Assembly: GCA_009698615.1 (NCBI GenBank)
Contig: WLPU01000002.1
Coordinates: 80,864 to 144,863 of the forward strand
DNA from: Actinomycetota bacterium
GTDB taxonomy: Bacteria; Actinomycetota; Actinomycetes; Nanopelagicales; Nanopelagicaceae
DNA: 64,000 nt
Direction: 5' to 3'
Numbering within the stretch: the first letter of the stretch is position 1; each line of letters starts with the position of its first letter. Shown piece by piece: positions 39,755-48,291 of the stretch. The notes under the pieces are model-generated. The model had not been told where the DNA came from. It did no database searches and was given only the letters and a program-made list of their open reading frames with translations. The position numbers were made by a program, and so were the translations under genes.

Positions 39755-40050
39755 GCTTCCTCCCCCAAAATCTGAGGAACGCGAAAACGATTGTCCTCTT
39801 GGGCCGGTGCGCCAGAGAGTGCTGCTTCTGGAGTAAGGCTGGCCGAAACAACATCAGGACGCGTCACATTATGAATTGGAATGGGATGTGATGTTGGCGC
39901 GATCTCTGGAGTTGCTACCTCTTGAACTCGTGCAACTGCAGCGAGAATGACATCCATCTCGGTTGCAAGGTGGTCGAGCTCGGCATCGGTCATGTCAATG
40001 CGCGCTAAGCGGGCAAGGTTTGCAACATCACTGCGAGAGAGCTGACTCAT
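39751..40050 (-). CDS. gatC: Asp-tRNA(Asn)/Glu-tRNA(Gln) amidotransferase subunit C
   Basis: 99-residue stabilising subunit of GatCAB. The N-terminal helical pattern [25 protein letters not shown] (core LA-LARI-L--EE type) and C-terminal extended [22 protein letters not shown] are typical. Follows proA by 10 bases and overlaps gatA by 4. Confidence 0.93.
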   Translation of the reverse strand: MSQLSRSDVANLARLARIDMTDAELDHLATEMDVILAAVARVQEVATPEIAPTSHPIPIHNVTRPDVVSASLTPEAALSGAPAQEDNRFRVPQILGEEA

Positions 40051-40060
40051 GACGGGAAGT

Positions 40061-41305
40061 CTATCTGCGAATTTGGCCGTTGCCGCTCACGATCCATGTG
40101 GTCGTAGTCATCGCCTCAAGTCCCATTGGCCCTCGGGCATGTAATTTCTGATTAGATATTCCGATTTCCGCCCCGAAGCCCATCTGCTCACCATCGGTAA
40201 ATCGCGTAGATGCATTGACCATCACCGCTGCGCAATCTGAAAGTGCAATAAAGCGATCAGCGCTAGTAGCAGATTCAGAGACGATAGCTTCAGTGTGATT
40301 GGTACCAAATCGCGCAATATGAGTAATCGCATCATCCAAGGAGGCAACAATCCCTACATTCATCTCCAGGACGCCATATTCGGTGCACCAATTTTCATCA
40401 GTAGCAAGTGTTGCCTTGATCCCAAGACCCTGCGCAACCTTCTGCGTCGCGGTATCGCAATGTAATAGAACTCCAGCATCGGATAGGTTCTTGAGTACTA
40501 CTGGTAGGAACTTGCCTGCCACCGATGCGTGCACCAAAAGAGTTTCTGCTGCATTGCACACACTTGGCCGGTGAGTCTTGGAATTCATCACAATAGGAAG
40601 TGCCTTATCTAGATCGGCAAACTCATCAACATAGACGTGACACACGCCAGCACCAGTCTCAATCGTTGGGACCGTCGACTCATCCACGACCATGCGAATT
40701 AAGGATGCGCTCCCGCGAGGAATTACTAAGTCCACTTTCCCACGTGCATGCAGAAGTGCTTTGACGTTTTCACGATCATCTGATGGCACCAACACAATCA
40801 CGTCAGGTGAAATAGAAGTCTTAGCAAGCGCACCTCTCACTACATCAACCAAGATCGCATTGCTTGCAGCAGCGCTGGATGACCCGCGCAATAAGGCGGC
40901 ATTACCCGAAGCAATCAAAATCACTGCAGCATCAATTGTCACATTGGGTCTGGCTTCATAGACCATTCCAACTACTCCAAATGGAACCGAAATCTGCTTG
41001 AGGTGTAATCCATTTGGCAACGTTGATTCTCGAAGGATTAAGCCAAGTGGATCGCCAAGATTTGCAACTTGTCGCACTCCATCTGCAATTGCCTCAATGC
41101 GCTCTGGTGTAAGAAGTAAACGATCAGATGGCTCTTTTGCCATATCTTGCGCATTTGCTTTTAGAATCTGCGCGCTCTGTGCCGTAATTTCTTCGGCAAT
41201 CAGTAGCAGCGCACTCTTTCGTTCATCGTAAGTCGCACTTTTCAAAGTCCGCGCAGCTATACGGGCACGATCTGCCAGTTGCGCTATGAGTGTGCTGGCA
41301 TCCAT
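40061..41305 (-). CDS. proA: Gamma-glutamyl phosphate reductase
   Basis: Second step of proline synthesis, NADPH reduction of glutamyl phosphate. 414 residues from the ATG at 41305; the catalytic cysteine is in HRPSVCNAAETLLVH (about 252) and the NADPH part includes GNAALLRGSSSAAASN. I prefer this ATG because TAGGCT lies 7 bases upstream, as in a leaderless promoter; a GTG seven codons earlier is inside that box. It follows proB after 88 bases. Confidence 0.94.
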   Translation of the reverse strand: MDASTLIAQLADRARIAARTLKSATYDERKSALLLIAEEITAQSAQILKANAQDMAKEPSDRLLLTPERIEAIADGVRQVANLGDPLGLILRESTLPNGLHLKQISVPFGVVGMVYEARPNVTIDAAVILIASGNAALLRGSSSAAASNAILVDVVRGALAKTSISPDVIVLVPSDDRENVKALLHARGKVDLVIPRGSASLIRMVVDESTVPTIETGAGVCHVYVDEFADLDKALPIVMNSKTHRPSVCNAAETLLVHASVAGKFLPVVLKNLSDAGVLLHCDTATQKVAQGLGIKATLATDENWCTEYGVLEMNVGIVASLDDAITHIARFGTNHTEAIVSESATSADRFIALSDCAAVMVNASTRFTDGEQMGFGAEIGISNQKLHARGPMGLEAMTTTTWIVSGNGQIRR

Positions 41306-41312
41306 GCACACA

Positions 41313-41318
41313 AGCCTA
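41313..41318 (-). promoter_or_regulatory. -10 element of a probable leaderless promoter for proA
   Basis: TAGGCT on the minus strand, seven bases before the proA ATG, identical to the box in front of speB. No ribosome-binding sequence is present. The remaining proB-proA gap holds nothing else recognisable. Confidence 0.4.
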
Positions 41319-41393
41319 GCGGGCACTAGCCTTATGCCGTGCGCAGATTATTTTAAGTTTTCCGAAATTTAGTCTTTACTGCGCAACCTAGTC

Positions 41394-42509
41394 TTACAGA
41401 AGAACTAAATCATCGCGATGTACTAACTCACGCTCATATTCTGGGCCGAGTTCTTTAGCCAATTCTTTGGTCGAGCGACCAAGCATTTGAGGAATTTCGC
41501 TGGAATCAAAAGCCACAAGTCCCCGCGCAATGACCTTCCCATCAACGGATGCAAGTTCTACTGCATCCCCTGCGCTGAACTCCCCCTCGACGCCAGTTAC
41601 TCCGGCGGGGAGCAAAGAAACTCCACGTTCGATGATCGCACTGACTGCGCCAGCATCAAGTACTAAGCGCCCGTGAGGAGTAGATGCATGTGCCAACCAG
41701 AGCATTCGCGAATTCGTTTTTGATGGATGTGCGTAGAAAAAAGTTCCGAAATCACTTCCAGCTAGCGCTTGATTGGCTTGAGCCAATGAAGTAAGCAACA
41801 TTGGAATCGCAGCACTTGTAGTAATACGGGCGGCCTCGACTTTTGTAATCATCCCTCCGCTGCCAACACCAGAGGAACCTGCTCCGCCAAAGGTTGATTC
41901 ATCCAAACTCGAAATTTCAGTCACTTCGCTGATGCGTTGAGCACCAGCTTTTGAAGGAGGTGCGTCATAGAGAGCATCGATGTCTGAAATAAGTACGAGT
42001 AAGTCTGCACCAATGAGAAGTGAGACTAAAGCTGCGAGGCGATCGTTATCTCCAAAACGAATCTCTTGAGTGCCCACACTGTCGTTTTCGTTGATGATGG
42101 GGACGACACCGAGAGATAGCAACTTGTGGAGGGTGCGCTGCGCATTTTGGTAATGGGAACGGCGAATAACATCTTGGGTTGTGAGCAATACTTGTGATGC
42201 GGTGATATTTCCACGAGCAAAACTTTCGGTATAGCGATGCATCAAAATGCCTTGGCCAACAGAGGCTGCTGCTTGCTGTGTTGCAAGATCTTTCGGACGC
42301 GTTTTAAGTCCCAAAGGTGCAAGCCCTGCGGCAATTGCACCGGATGAGACAACAACTACTTCGGCACCACGTGCACGCGCTGCAATGACTAAATCAGCGA
42401 GGAGATCGACCGAGTGTGAATCTAATGAAGATCCCGCCGATCCAGTGAGTGAGGAAGAACCGACTTTAAAGACAATTCTTTTAGCAGATGCAATCTGGGC
42501 GCGTTTCAT
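41394..42509 (-). CDS. proB: Glutamate 5-kinase
   Basis: First step of proline synthesis. The 371-residue form has an amino-acid-kinase domain (about 8-265: [53 protein letters not shown]) and a C-terminal PUA domain (about 280-360). ATGA overlap with obgE places it in the obgE-proB transcript, a common actinobacterial order. Confidence 0.95.
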   Translation of the reverse strand: MKRAQIASAKRIVFKVGSSSLTGSAGSSLDSHSVDLLADLVIAARARGAEVVVVSSGAIAAGLAPLGLKTRPKDLATQQAAASVGQGILMHRYTESFARGNITASQVLLTTQDVIRRSHYQNAQRTLHKLLSLGVVPIINENDSVGTQEIRFGDNDRLAALVSLLIGADLLVLISDIDALYDAPPSKAGAQRISEVTEISSLDESTFGGAGSSGVGSGGMITKVEAARITTSAAIPMLLTSLAQANQALAGSDFGTFFYAHPSKTNSRMLWLAHASTPHGRLVLDAGAVSAIIERGVSLLPAGVTGVEGEFSAGDAVELASVDGKVIARGLVAFDSSEIPQMLGRSTKELAKELGPEYERELVHRDDLVLL

Positions 42510-43993
42510 TGAACGCCGTCCTCTTCATCTGATTCAACAACTAGCTCTGGCGTATGTGGATCCGCCACTTGGTATTCCCATTGAGTAGCGATTTCAGTTT
42601 CGTTGAGTTGGTCTACCACTCGCTCGTGGCTCTTCCACGGAGAATCAAAGCGAGCATCTTCACCACGAGCCGATCCTAGTAACTCGGCTCCTGCATCAAT
42701 GGTTGGCTCCCAATCAAAGACAACCGCATCTTCGCCGACACCCACACGTACCTCGCTGCCGGCAACTGCGCCTTGGCGAAAGAGTTCGCGCTCTACACCT
42801 AGTTGTGCCATGCGATCTGCCAAGTAACCAATTGCTTCTGCGTTGCGGAAATCTGTTTGTCGCACCCATCTGACAATTTTCGCACCGGAAACAGTGAAGG
42901 ATTCATCATCATTGGCGACGACACTAAATCCAGAATCATCTACCGCGACAGGGCGCAACACGATGCGGGTGCGCTCCTCCACTTCAGCTTCGGCGCGAGT
43001 CTTTTGAATAATGCGCGCCATCGCATAGGTAAGTTCTGTTAAGCCTTCACGCGAAGCTGCAGAGACGGGATAAACCTCATAGCCACGATCGCGCAACTCT
43101 TGTGAGACCATTCCAGCCATGGCTGCACCATCTGGTAAATCTATTTTGTTCAAAGCAATAATTCGTGGACGATTTTCAAGGCCACCATATTGGGCGAGCT
43201 CTTCTTCAATGACATCTAAATCCTGTACTGGATTTCGATCAGTCTCTAAAGTTCCGCAATCCAGCACATGCACAAGTGCAACGCAACGTTCGACGTGGCG
43301 CAAAAATTCAAGTCCTAAACCTTTTCCTTGACTAGCACCTGGAATAAGTCCAGGAACATCTGCCACGGTAAAGCGAGTCTCTCCTGCTTGAACAACACCA
43401 AGGTTTGGAATTAATGTGGTGAATGGATAATCAGCAATCTTTGGACGAGCTGCTGATATCGCCGCAATCAATGAAGACTTTCCAGCGCTGGGAAATCCAA
43501 CAAGTGCAATATCGGCAACGCTTTTGAGTTCGAGAACAAGTTTGCGTTCCTCCCCTGGCTCCCCAAGGAGTGCAAAGCCTGGGGCGCGGCGTTTGGATGA
43601 AGAAAGAGCGAGGTTTCCCAGCCCCCCATGTCCACCTTGCGCGGCAATAAAAACAGTTCCATTACCTACTAAATCTGCAAGTTGGTTGCCAGCGTTATCA
43701 AATACAACTGTTCCGTTTGGAACTGTGAGTATGAGGTCTTCACCTGATGGTCCATCTTTTCTATCCCCATAACCAGCACGACCGGATGTTGCGATGCGAT
43801 GTGGCGAATGGTGGTAATCCAAAAGTGTTGTCACGTTTGGGTCGACAACTAATCGAATGTCGCCACCACGACCGCCATTGCCTCCATCTGGACCGCCCAA
43901 TGGCTTGAATTTTTCTCGCTTAACAGAAACGCATCCGTCTCCGCCTTTTCCAGCAGTGGCAAAGAGAGTTACTTGATCAACGAATGACGCCAT
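42506..43993 (-). CDS. obgE: Obg family GTPase (CgtA/ObgE)
   Basis: Essential GTPase in 50S assembly and stringent/growth control. The 495-residue protein has the glycine-rich OBG domain (1-158, [13 protein letters not shown]...GGNGGRGGD), the G domain with G1 [13 protein letters not shown] (about 166), the TT of G2, G3 [10 protein letters not shown]4 ALNKIDLPD and G5 VSAA, then an OCT domain (about 335-420), and a non-conserved acidic tail ending [14 protein letters not shown]. It is separated from rpmA by a terminator, so it may have its own promoter in the 104-base gap. Confidence 0.96.
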   Translation of the reverse strand: MASFVDQVTLFATAGKGGDGCVSVKREKFKPLGGPDGGNGGRGGDIRLVVDPNVTTLLDYHHSPHRIATSGRAGYGDRKDGPSGEDLILTVPNGTVVFDNAGNQLADLVGNGTVFIAAQGGHGGLGNLALSSSKRRAPGFALLGEPGEERKLVLELKSVADIALVGFPSAGKSSLIAAISAARPKIADYPFTTLIPNLGVVQAGETRFTVADVPGLIPGASQGKGLGLEFLRHVERCVALVHVLDCGTLETDRNPVQDLDVIEEELAQYGGLENRPRIIALNKIDLPDGAAMAGMVSQELRDRGYEVYPVSAASREGLTELTYAMARIIQKTRAEAEVEERTRIVLRPVAVDDSGFSVVANDDESFTVSGAKIVRWVRQTDFRNAEAIGYLADRMAQLGVERELFRQGAVAGSEVRVGVGEDAVVFDWEPTIDAGAELLGSARGEDARFDSPWKSHERVVDQLNETEIATQWEYQVADPHTPELVVESDEEDGVQ

Positions 43994-44047
43994 TGTCTTG
44001 TGCCTCTCTGCTGAACTTCTTCCTGGATAGTTAGAAGTTTATGGAAT

Positions 44048-44083
44048 AAAAAAAGCGGGTCCGCATTCACGGCCCGCTCTTTT
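44048..44083 (-). terminator. Intrinsic terminator after rplU-rpmA
   Basis: AGCGGG and CCCGCT arms extended by CCG/CGG over a single-base bulge (44054-44078), with seven A residues on the plus strand, i.e. a U-run on the minus transcript. A shorter T-tract on the other side could make it work in both directions, but no converging gene is present. Confidence 0.8.
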
Positions 44084-44097
44084 ATGAGAACCGAAAA

Positions 44098-44352
44098 TTA
44101 AGCGACCGGGACCACATTTACAACACGACGACCGCGAGCGCGACCAAATTCCACTGCTCCTGCCGCAAGGGCAAAGAGGGTGTCATCTTTGCCGCGACCA
44201 ACATTGGCGCCTGGATGAAAATGAGTTCCGCGTTGGCGAACCAAAATTTCTCCGCTGTTGACTACTTGACCAGCAAATCTCTTAATGCCGAGGTACTGCG
44301 CATTTGAGTCGCGACCGTTTCGTGTCGAGGAGACACCTTTTTTACTTGCCAT
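44098..44352 (-). CDS. rpmA: 50S ribosomal protein L27
   Basis: 84-residue L27. The N terminus [19 protein letters not shown] (basic flexible tail reaching the peptidyl-transferase centre), then [29 protein letters not shown] with the GT-FHPG-NVG-GKD signature. There is no N-terminal cleavage extension of the Firmicutes type. Follows rplU by 31 bases. Confidence 0.97.
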   Translation of the reverse strand: MASKKGVSSTRNGRDSNAQYLGIKRFAGQVVNSGEILVRQRGTHFHPGANVGRGKDDTLFALAAGAVEFGRARGRRVVNVVPVA

Positions 44353-44383
44353 TTCTCAACTCCCCTTTATCTCAGCCGTGCGG

Positions 44384-44692
44384 TTAGAGTGTAATCGCGG
44401 TTATTTTGACGCGAGTGTTCTGTGAACGAAATCCTTGACGGCGGCGATAACCAGTCTTGTTCTTGTAGCGCAAGATGTGAATCTTCTTGCCTTTTGTCTC
44501 ATCTAAAACTTCAGCAGTGACTTTGACGCCTGAAAGAACCTTTGGGTCGGTAGTGACCTTTGCGCCATCAACGACCAAGACTGCAGAAAAAGTTACGGTA
44601 GAACCAGCAGCGCTATCGAGGTGATCGACAGTGACAGTGTCTCCGACGGCGACCTTCTCTTGGCGGCCACCAGCCTTCACGATTGCGTACAC
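44384..44692 (-). CDS. rplU: 50S ribosomal protein L21
   Basis: 102-residue L21. I start at GTG 44692 (read [14 protein letters not shown]), the universal L21 beginning, with GGAG 7 bases upstream; a longer in-frame version lacks conservation. The C-terminal signature [22 protein letters not shown] (core YK-KTGYRR-QGHR) is present. Encoded with rpmA downstream of rne, with its own promoter in the rne-rplU gap. Confidence 0.96.
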   Translation of the reverse strand: MYAIVKAGGRQEKVAVGDTVTVDHLDSAAGSTVTFSAVLVVDGAKVTTDPKVLSGVKVTAEVLDETKGKKIHILRYKNKTGYRRRQGFRSQNTRVKITAITL

Positions 44693-44756
44693 GTAACGCT
44701 CCAGTTCTTTTGCGGGTTCATTGGCTGAGTGAGAAAAGCGCACTCGGCAGGCGCTT

Positions 44757-44786
44757 AGGGTACGCAAGGTTGCGCCCCTGGGTCAA
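44757..44786 (-). promoter_or_regulatory. Promoter of rplU-rpmA
   Basis: -35 TTGACC (44781-44786), 18-base spacer, -10 TACCCT (44757-44762). Expected start near 44750 gives a leader of about 58 bases with a GAGTG/CACTC hairpin (44727-44745) ahead of the GGAG site; an L21-binding role is possible but unproven. Confidence 0.6.
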
Positions 44787-44797
44787 ACTGAGAGCGG

Positions 44798-46936
44798 TTA
44801 TGACCCTGGAGTCACGACCCCTGTGCTCACGGCTCGACGACGCTTTCGTCCCTGGGGGGCAGCGACTTCGGCCACTTCAACCCGATGAGATTGCTCCTGT
44901 GATGATGGCTCATCTGCGGTGTGATCTTCGTGGGTTTCAATGGAACCAGTATCTAGTTCGACATCATCAGATGAATGAGAAATTTCTGAATCATCTGATG
45001 AATCTGAAGAATGAAGTGAATTTTCAAACGGCATGCTAGGACGAGCTTTCACTGGCTCTGTATGAATATGAATTCCGCGACCAGCACAACTTTCACACGT
45101 CGTAGAAAATGCTTCAATGAGTCCTTGGCCAACTCTCTTTCGAGTCATCTGCACCAAACCTAGAGAAGTTACCTCTGCAACTTGATGCTTGGTGCGATCT
45201 CGCCCAAGACATTCGACAAGTCGACGAAGTACTTGTTCGCGGTTTGATTCCAAAATCATGTCGATAAAGTCCACAACGACAATTCCACCAAGGTCGCGAA
45301 GGCGAAGTTGGCGAGCAATTTCCTCTGCAGCCTCCAGGTTGTTCTTGGTAACTGTCTCTTCAAGGTTGCCACCCTTGCCAATAAATTTTCCGGTGTTGAC
45401 ATCGATGACAACCATCGCTTCTGTACGGTCAATAACAAGGGACCCACCTGATGGCAGATAAACCTTACGGTCGAACGCTTTAGCAAGCTGTTCATCCACT
45501 CGATAATCTGCGAAGAGATCGCCCAAGCCAGTCCACTTCTCAATTTTGGAAGTGAGTTCTGGAGCGATAAAACTTAAGTACCCATGAATCTCATCCCACG
45601 CATCGTTACCTTGAATGGTGAGCTTTCGGAAGTCTTCATTGAAGATGTCACGAATAACGCGCACGGCCAAGTCTGGCTCTGCATACAAAAGCGCGGGTGC
45701 GTGGAAGTTTGGGTTTTCTGACTTTTGAACAATGTCATCCCATTGCGCCTTAAGACGTGCGACATCGCCTTCGATTTCTACATCGCTGGCGCCCTCTGCT
45801 GCGGTACGAACAATGACGCCGGCTTCTTCAGGAACGATTGGCTTGAGAACGGTCTTCAAACGTGCACGTTCTGGCTCTGGAAGTCGACGGCTAATGCCGC
45901 TCATTCCTCCGCCAGGAACATAAACTAAATAACGACCGGGCAAAGAAATCTGACTTGTTAGTCGTGCACCTTTTTGTCCGATGGGATCTTTTGTTACTTG
46001 AACTAGAACTGGCTGGCCAGTCTTTAAAACCATCTCAATTTTGCGAGGTTGCGATTCTGAAATTCCTGCTGCATCCCAATTGACCTCAGCGGCATAGAGA
46101 ACAGCATTTCGGCCCTTGCCAATATCGACGAAGGCCGCTTCCATGCTAGGAAGTACATTTTGCACGCGGCCTAGGTAGACGTTTCCAACGTATGAAATAT
46201 TGCTGTGGCGGTTGACGTAATGCTCCACCATGACTTTGTCTTCAATAACAGCAATTTGTGTGCGATCTCCGATTTGGCGAACCAACATTTCGCGATCTAC
46301 ATTTTCGCGACGCGCTAAGAATTCACCTTCTGTGATGATCGTCCCGCGCTTGCGATAAGGCTCGCGATAGTCATTACGGGGTTCACGGCCACGGCGAACT
46401 GATGGACGCGCTTCTTTACGTGGACGCTCGCGTGTTGCACTCTTCTCACGAGTTTCGCGAACTTTAACAACTGTAATGACACCATCTTCTTCAATGGTCT
46501 CCCCCGGAGTTACCCCATCGGCAGCTGATCGGCGGCGACGAACTCGATGTGTGGGTTTACTTGAATCATCTGATGTGACTTCATCGCTGGCAGTTGTGGT
46601 CGCATCATCACTGCCTGGGCGACGACGACCGCGACCTCCGCGACGGCGGCGACGACCGCGACTTGCGGCATCTGCGCTTGCATCATCTGCGGATGGACCC
46701 GTGCTGCTCTCGACAACTGCTGGGCTATTGGTCTGGGCCTTGGCACGAGTTGCTTTAGCAGGCTTGAGTTCGGTTGATGGGGCTTGAAACATAGGTACTG
46801 GAATAGCTGCAGCACTTTTCTTCTTAGCTGCGCTCTTTTTTGCCGGCGTATCGGCAGTTGTATCTGCATCACCAACGGGGGCTTTCGTTACTTTTTTCAC
46901 CGCACGCTTGCGCGGTGACTTTGGCTCAATAGCCAT
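44798..46936 (-). CDS. rne: Ribonuclease E/G family endoribonuclease
   Basis: Single-strand-specific endonuclease for mRNA decay and rRNA/tRNA processing, 712 residues from MAIEPKSPRK (AGAGGA 9 bases upstream). Residues 1 to about 200 are a disordered Ala/Lys/Arg-rich arm with an arginine-glycine block near 95-105. The catalytic core follows: S1 domain (SYVGNVYLGRVQNVLPSMEAAFVDIG, core about 245-270), 5'-sensor, and DNase-like part with catalytic Asp in AMVVIDVNTGKFIGKG and IVVVDFIDM. The Zn-link reads CESCAGRG near residue 635, before a short acidic tail. Disordered arms on an RNase E/G core are usual in Actinobacteria. The gene sits in the rodA-rne-rplU order, behind four tandem hairpins. 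Confidence 0.95.
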   Translation of the reverse strand: MAIEPKSPRKRAVKKVTKAPVGDADTTADTPAKKSAAKKKSAAAIPVPMFQAPSTELKPAKATRAKAQTNSPAVVESSTGPSADDASADAASRGRRRRRGGRGRRRPGSDDATTTASDEVTSDDSSKPTHRVRRRRSAADGVTPGETIEEDGVITVVKVRETREKSATRERPRKEARPSVRRGREPRNDYREPYRKRGTIITEGEFLARRENVDREMLVRQIGDRTQIAVIEDKVMVEHYVNRHSNISYVGNVYLGRVQNVLPSMEAAFVDIGKGRNAVLYAAEVNWDAAGISESQPRKIEMVLKTGQPVLVQVTKDPIGQKGARLTSQISLPGRYLVYVPGGGMSGISRRLPEPERARLKTVLKPIVPEEAGVIVRTAAEGASDVEIEGDVARLKAQWDDIVQKSENPNFHAPALLYAEPDLAVRVIRDIFNEDFRKLTIQGNDAWDEIHGYLSFIAPELTSKIEKWTGLGDLFADYRVDEQLAKAFDRKVYLPSGGSLVIDRTEAMVVIDVNTGKFIGKGGNLEETVTKNNLEAAEEIARQLRLRDLGGIVVVDFIDMILESNREQVLRRLVECLGRDRTKHQVAEVTSLGLVQMTRKRVGQGLIEAFSTTCESCAGRGIHIHTEPVKARPSMPFENSLHSSDSSDDSEISHSSDDVELDTGSIETHEDHTADEPSSQEQSHRVEVAEVAAPQGRKRRRAVSTGVVTPGS

Positions 46937-46953
46937 GGCACCAAATCCTCTAT

Positions 46954-47053
46954 GCGTTTCGTAAAAAACGCGCTCTGGCTCGTAAACGAGCAAATCCTAA
47001 ACAAGTAAAAACTTGTGGTGTCCGCGCTAGGCGTTTACCGCGAATGGTTCGCG
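46954..47053 (-). promoter_or_regulatory. Four tandem hairpins in the rne 5' leader
   Basis: In transcript order: CGCGAA/TTCGCG with loop CCA (47039-47053); ACAAGT/ACTTGT with loop UUUU (47001-47016); GCTCG/CGAGC with loop UUUA (46978-46991); GCGTTT/AAACGC with a 6-base U-rich loop (46954-46971). The last three have U-rich loops. They lie between the rodA stop and the rne ribosome-binding site. RNase E of E. coli controls its own mRNA through leader hairpins; analogous feedback here is inference. A weak promoter (TTGGGT, 18 bases, CATACT) is visible at about 47078-47107. Confidence 0.55.
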
Positions 47054-47115
47054 AGCCGCGCTGGACGTTGGTCTAAGTATGCCAGAAGGGGCCCGTAAAA
47101 CCCAAAAAGCGCGAA

Positions 47116-48291
47116 TTAGCCCCTCTGGCGAGCGTGAACATTCTGCAAGAGTCCGATGCCAATTAAATTAGCAAACATACTCGAGCCGCCATATGACATG
47201 AATGGAAGAGGAACGCCCGTCATAGGCATCAGCCCCATCGCCATACCAATATTTTCAAATGCTTGAAATGCAAACCACGCAATTACTCCAGTGGCAACGA
47301 GTCTTCCGAAAATATCTTGCGATCGCCTTGCTATTCGGAAACCTCGCATGAAAATTGTGAAAAAGAGAGCCAAAATCAATCCACTGCCGAGAAAACCAAG
47401 CTCTTCTCCGGCAACAGTAAAAATGAAATCAGTTTGTTGTTCTGGTACGAATCGACCATTTGTTTGCGGACCCTTGAATAGGCCCTTACCAACGATCCCA
47501 CCGGAGCCAATTGTGATTCGGGACTGACGTAATTGATATCCGCTACTTTGGGGATCTACCGTGGGATCGACAAATGATTGAAGGCGCTTGAGTTGGTAAT
47601 CACTCACCACCCCCACTTTCACTGCCGTAAATCCGCCCACTACAGCCACAATCAGTAACCCTGCAACCCATCGTGACGATGCACCAGAAACTGCAATGAT
47701 CGTTACGACAGATGCGCTAATAATCAATACCGTTCCCATATCTGGTTGCAACAAGATCAGAGCAATGGGAATTGCAGCAATTAATAAACCTTGAAGTACA
47801 TCTCGGTGCGTCGGCTGATTTGAATCATGGGTGCGCTCGGACAAGATCATGGATAGGCCGATAATGATCGAGATCTTCGCTAGCTCTGCGGGTTGAACTT
47901 GAAAGCCGCCAGGTAAAGAAATCCAGGCTTTAGCGCCGTTAATTTCAGTACTAATGCCCGGCAACAAGACTGCAATCAATCCCAGCACGCCTAGTCCCCA
48001 CACGATCGGCGTGTATGCCCGCAGCAGTCGGTAGTCAATGATTGTGGTTCCAAAAGCCAAAATGGCCCCAATGAGAATATTAAAAATATGCCGTTTGACG
48101 TAATACTGAGGATCTAGTCCTACTGAGGCATACCAAGAACGAGTCCCGGCATAGACCAACAGGGTTCCGATAATGAGCAAGAGCCCCACCGCAATCGTTA
48201 AAAATGGATCGAAACCTTCCATGATGGAGCGTCGACCTATCCGTCCGCGTCGTCGAAATGTAGAACTGCTCAATGGGTTCTCATTTCTCAC
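47116..48291 (-). CDS. rodA: Rod-shape SEDS peptidoglycan glycosyltransferase RodA
   Basis: SEDS-family polymerase of the elongation complex, partner of the PBP2 encoded just upstream. 391 residues with about ten helices after a short basic cytoplasmic N terminus. Landmarks: PAELAKISIIIGLS (about 150), LQPDMGTVLIISASV (about 200; catalytic-loop acid region) and the C-terminal GMAMGLMPMTGVPLPFMSYGGSS (core GLMPMTG-PLPF-SYGGSS). The start at 48291 is a GTG overlapping the mrdA stop by 11 bases; an ATG at 48222 is possible but would remove the basic N terminus. Confidence 0.93.
   Translation of the reverse strand: MRNENPLSSSTFRRRGRIGRRSIMEGFDPFLTIAVGLLLIIGTLLVYAGTRSWYASVGLDPQYYVKRHIFNILIGAILAFGTTIIDYRLLRAYTPIVWGLGVLGLIAVLLPGISTEINGAKAWISLPGGFQVQPAELAKISIIIGLSMILSERTHDSNQPTHRDVLQGLLIAAIPIALILLQPDMGTVLIISASVVTIIAVSGASSRWVAGLLIVAVVGGFTAVKVGVVSDYQLKRLQSFVDPTVDPQSSGYQLRQSRITIGSGGIVGKGLFKGPQTNGRFVPEQQTDFIFTVAGEELGFLGSGLILALFFTIFMRGFRIARRSQDIFGRLVATGVIAWFAFQAFENIGMAMGLMPMTGVPLPFMSYGGSSMFANLIGIGLLQNVHARQRG

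Noticed and set aside
46937..46993. Longer N terminus of rne starting at a TTG
   Set aside because: It would run through two leader hairpins, has no ribosome-binding sequence, and the ATG at 46936 has AGAGGA upstream.
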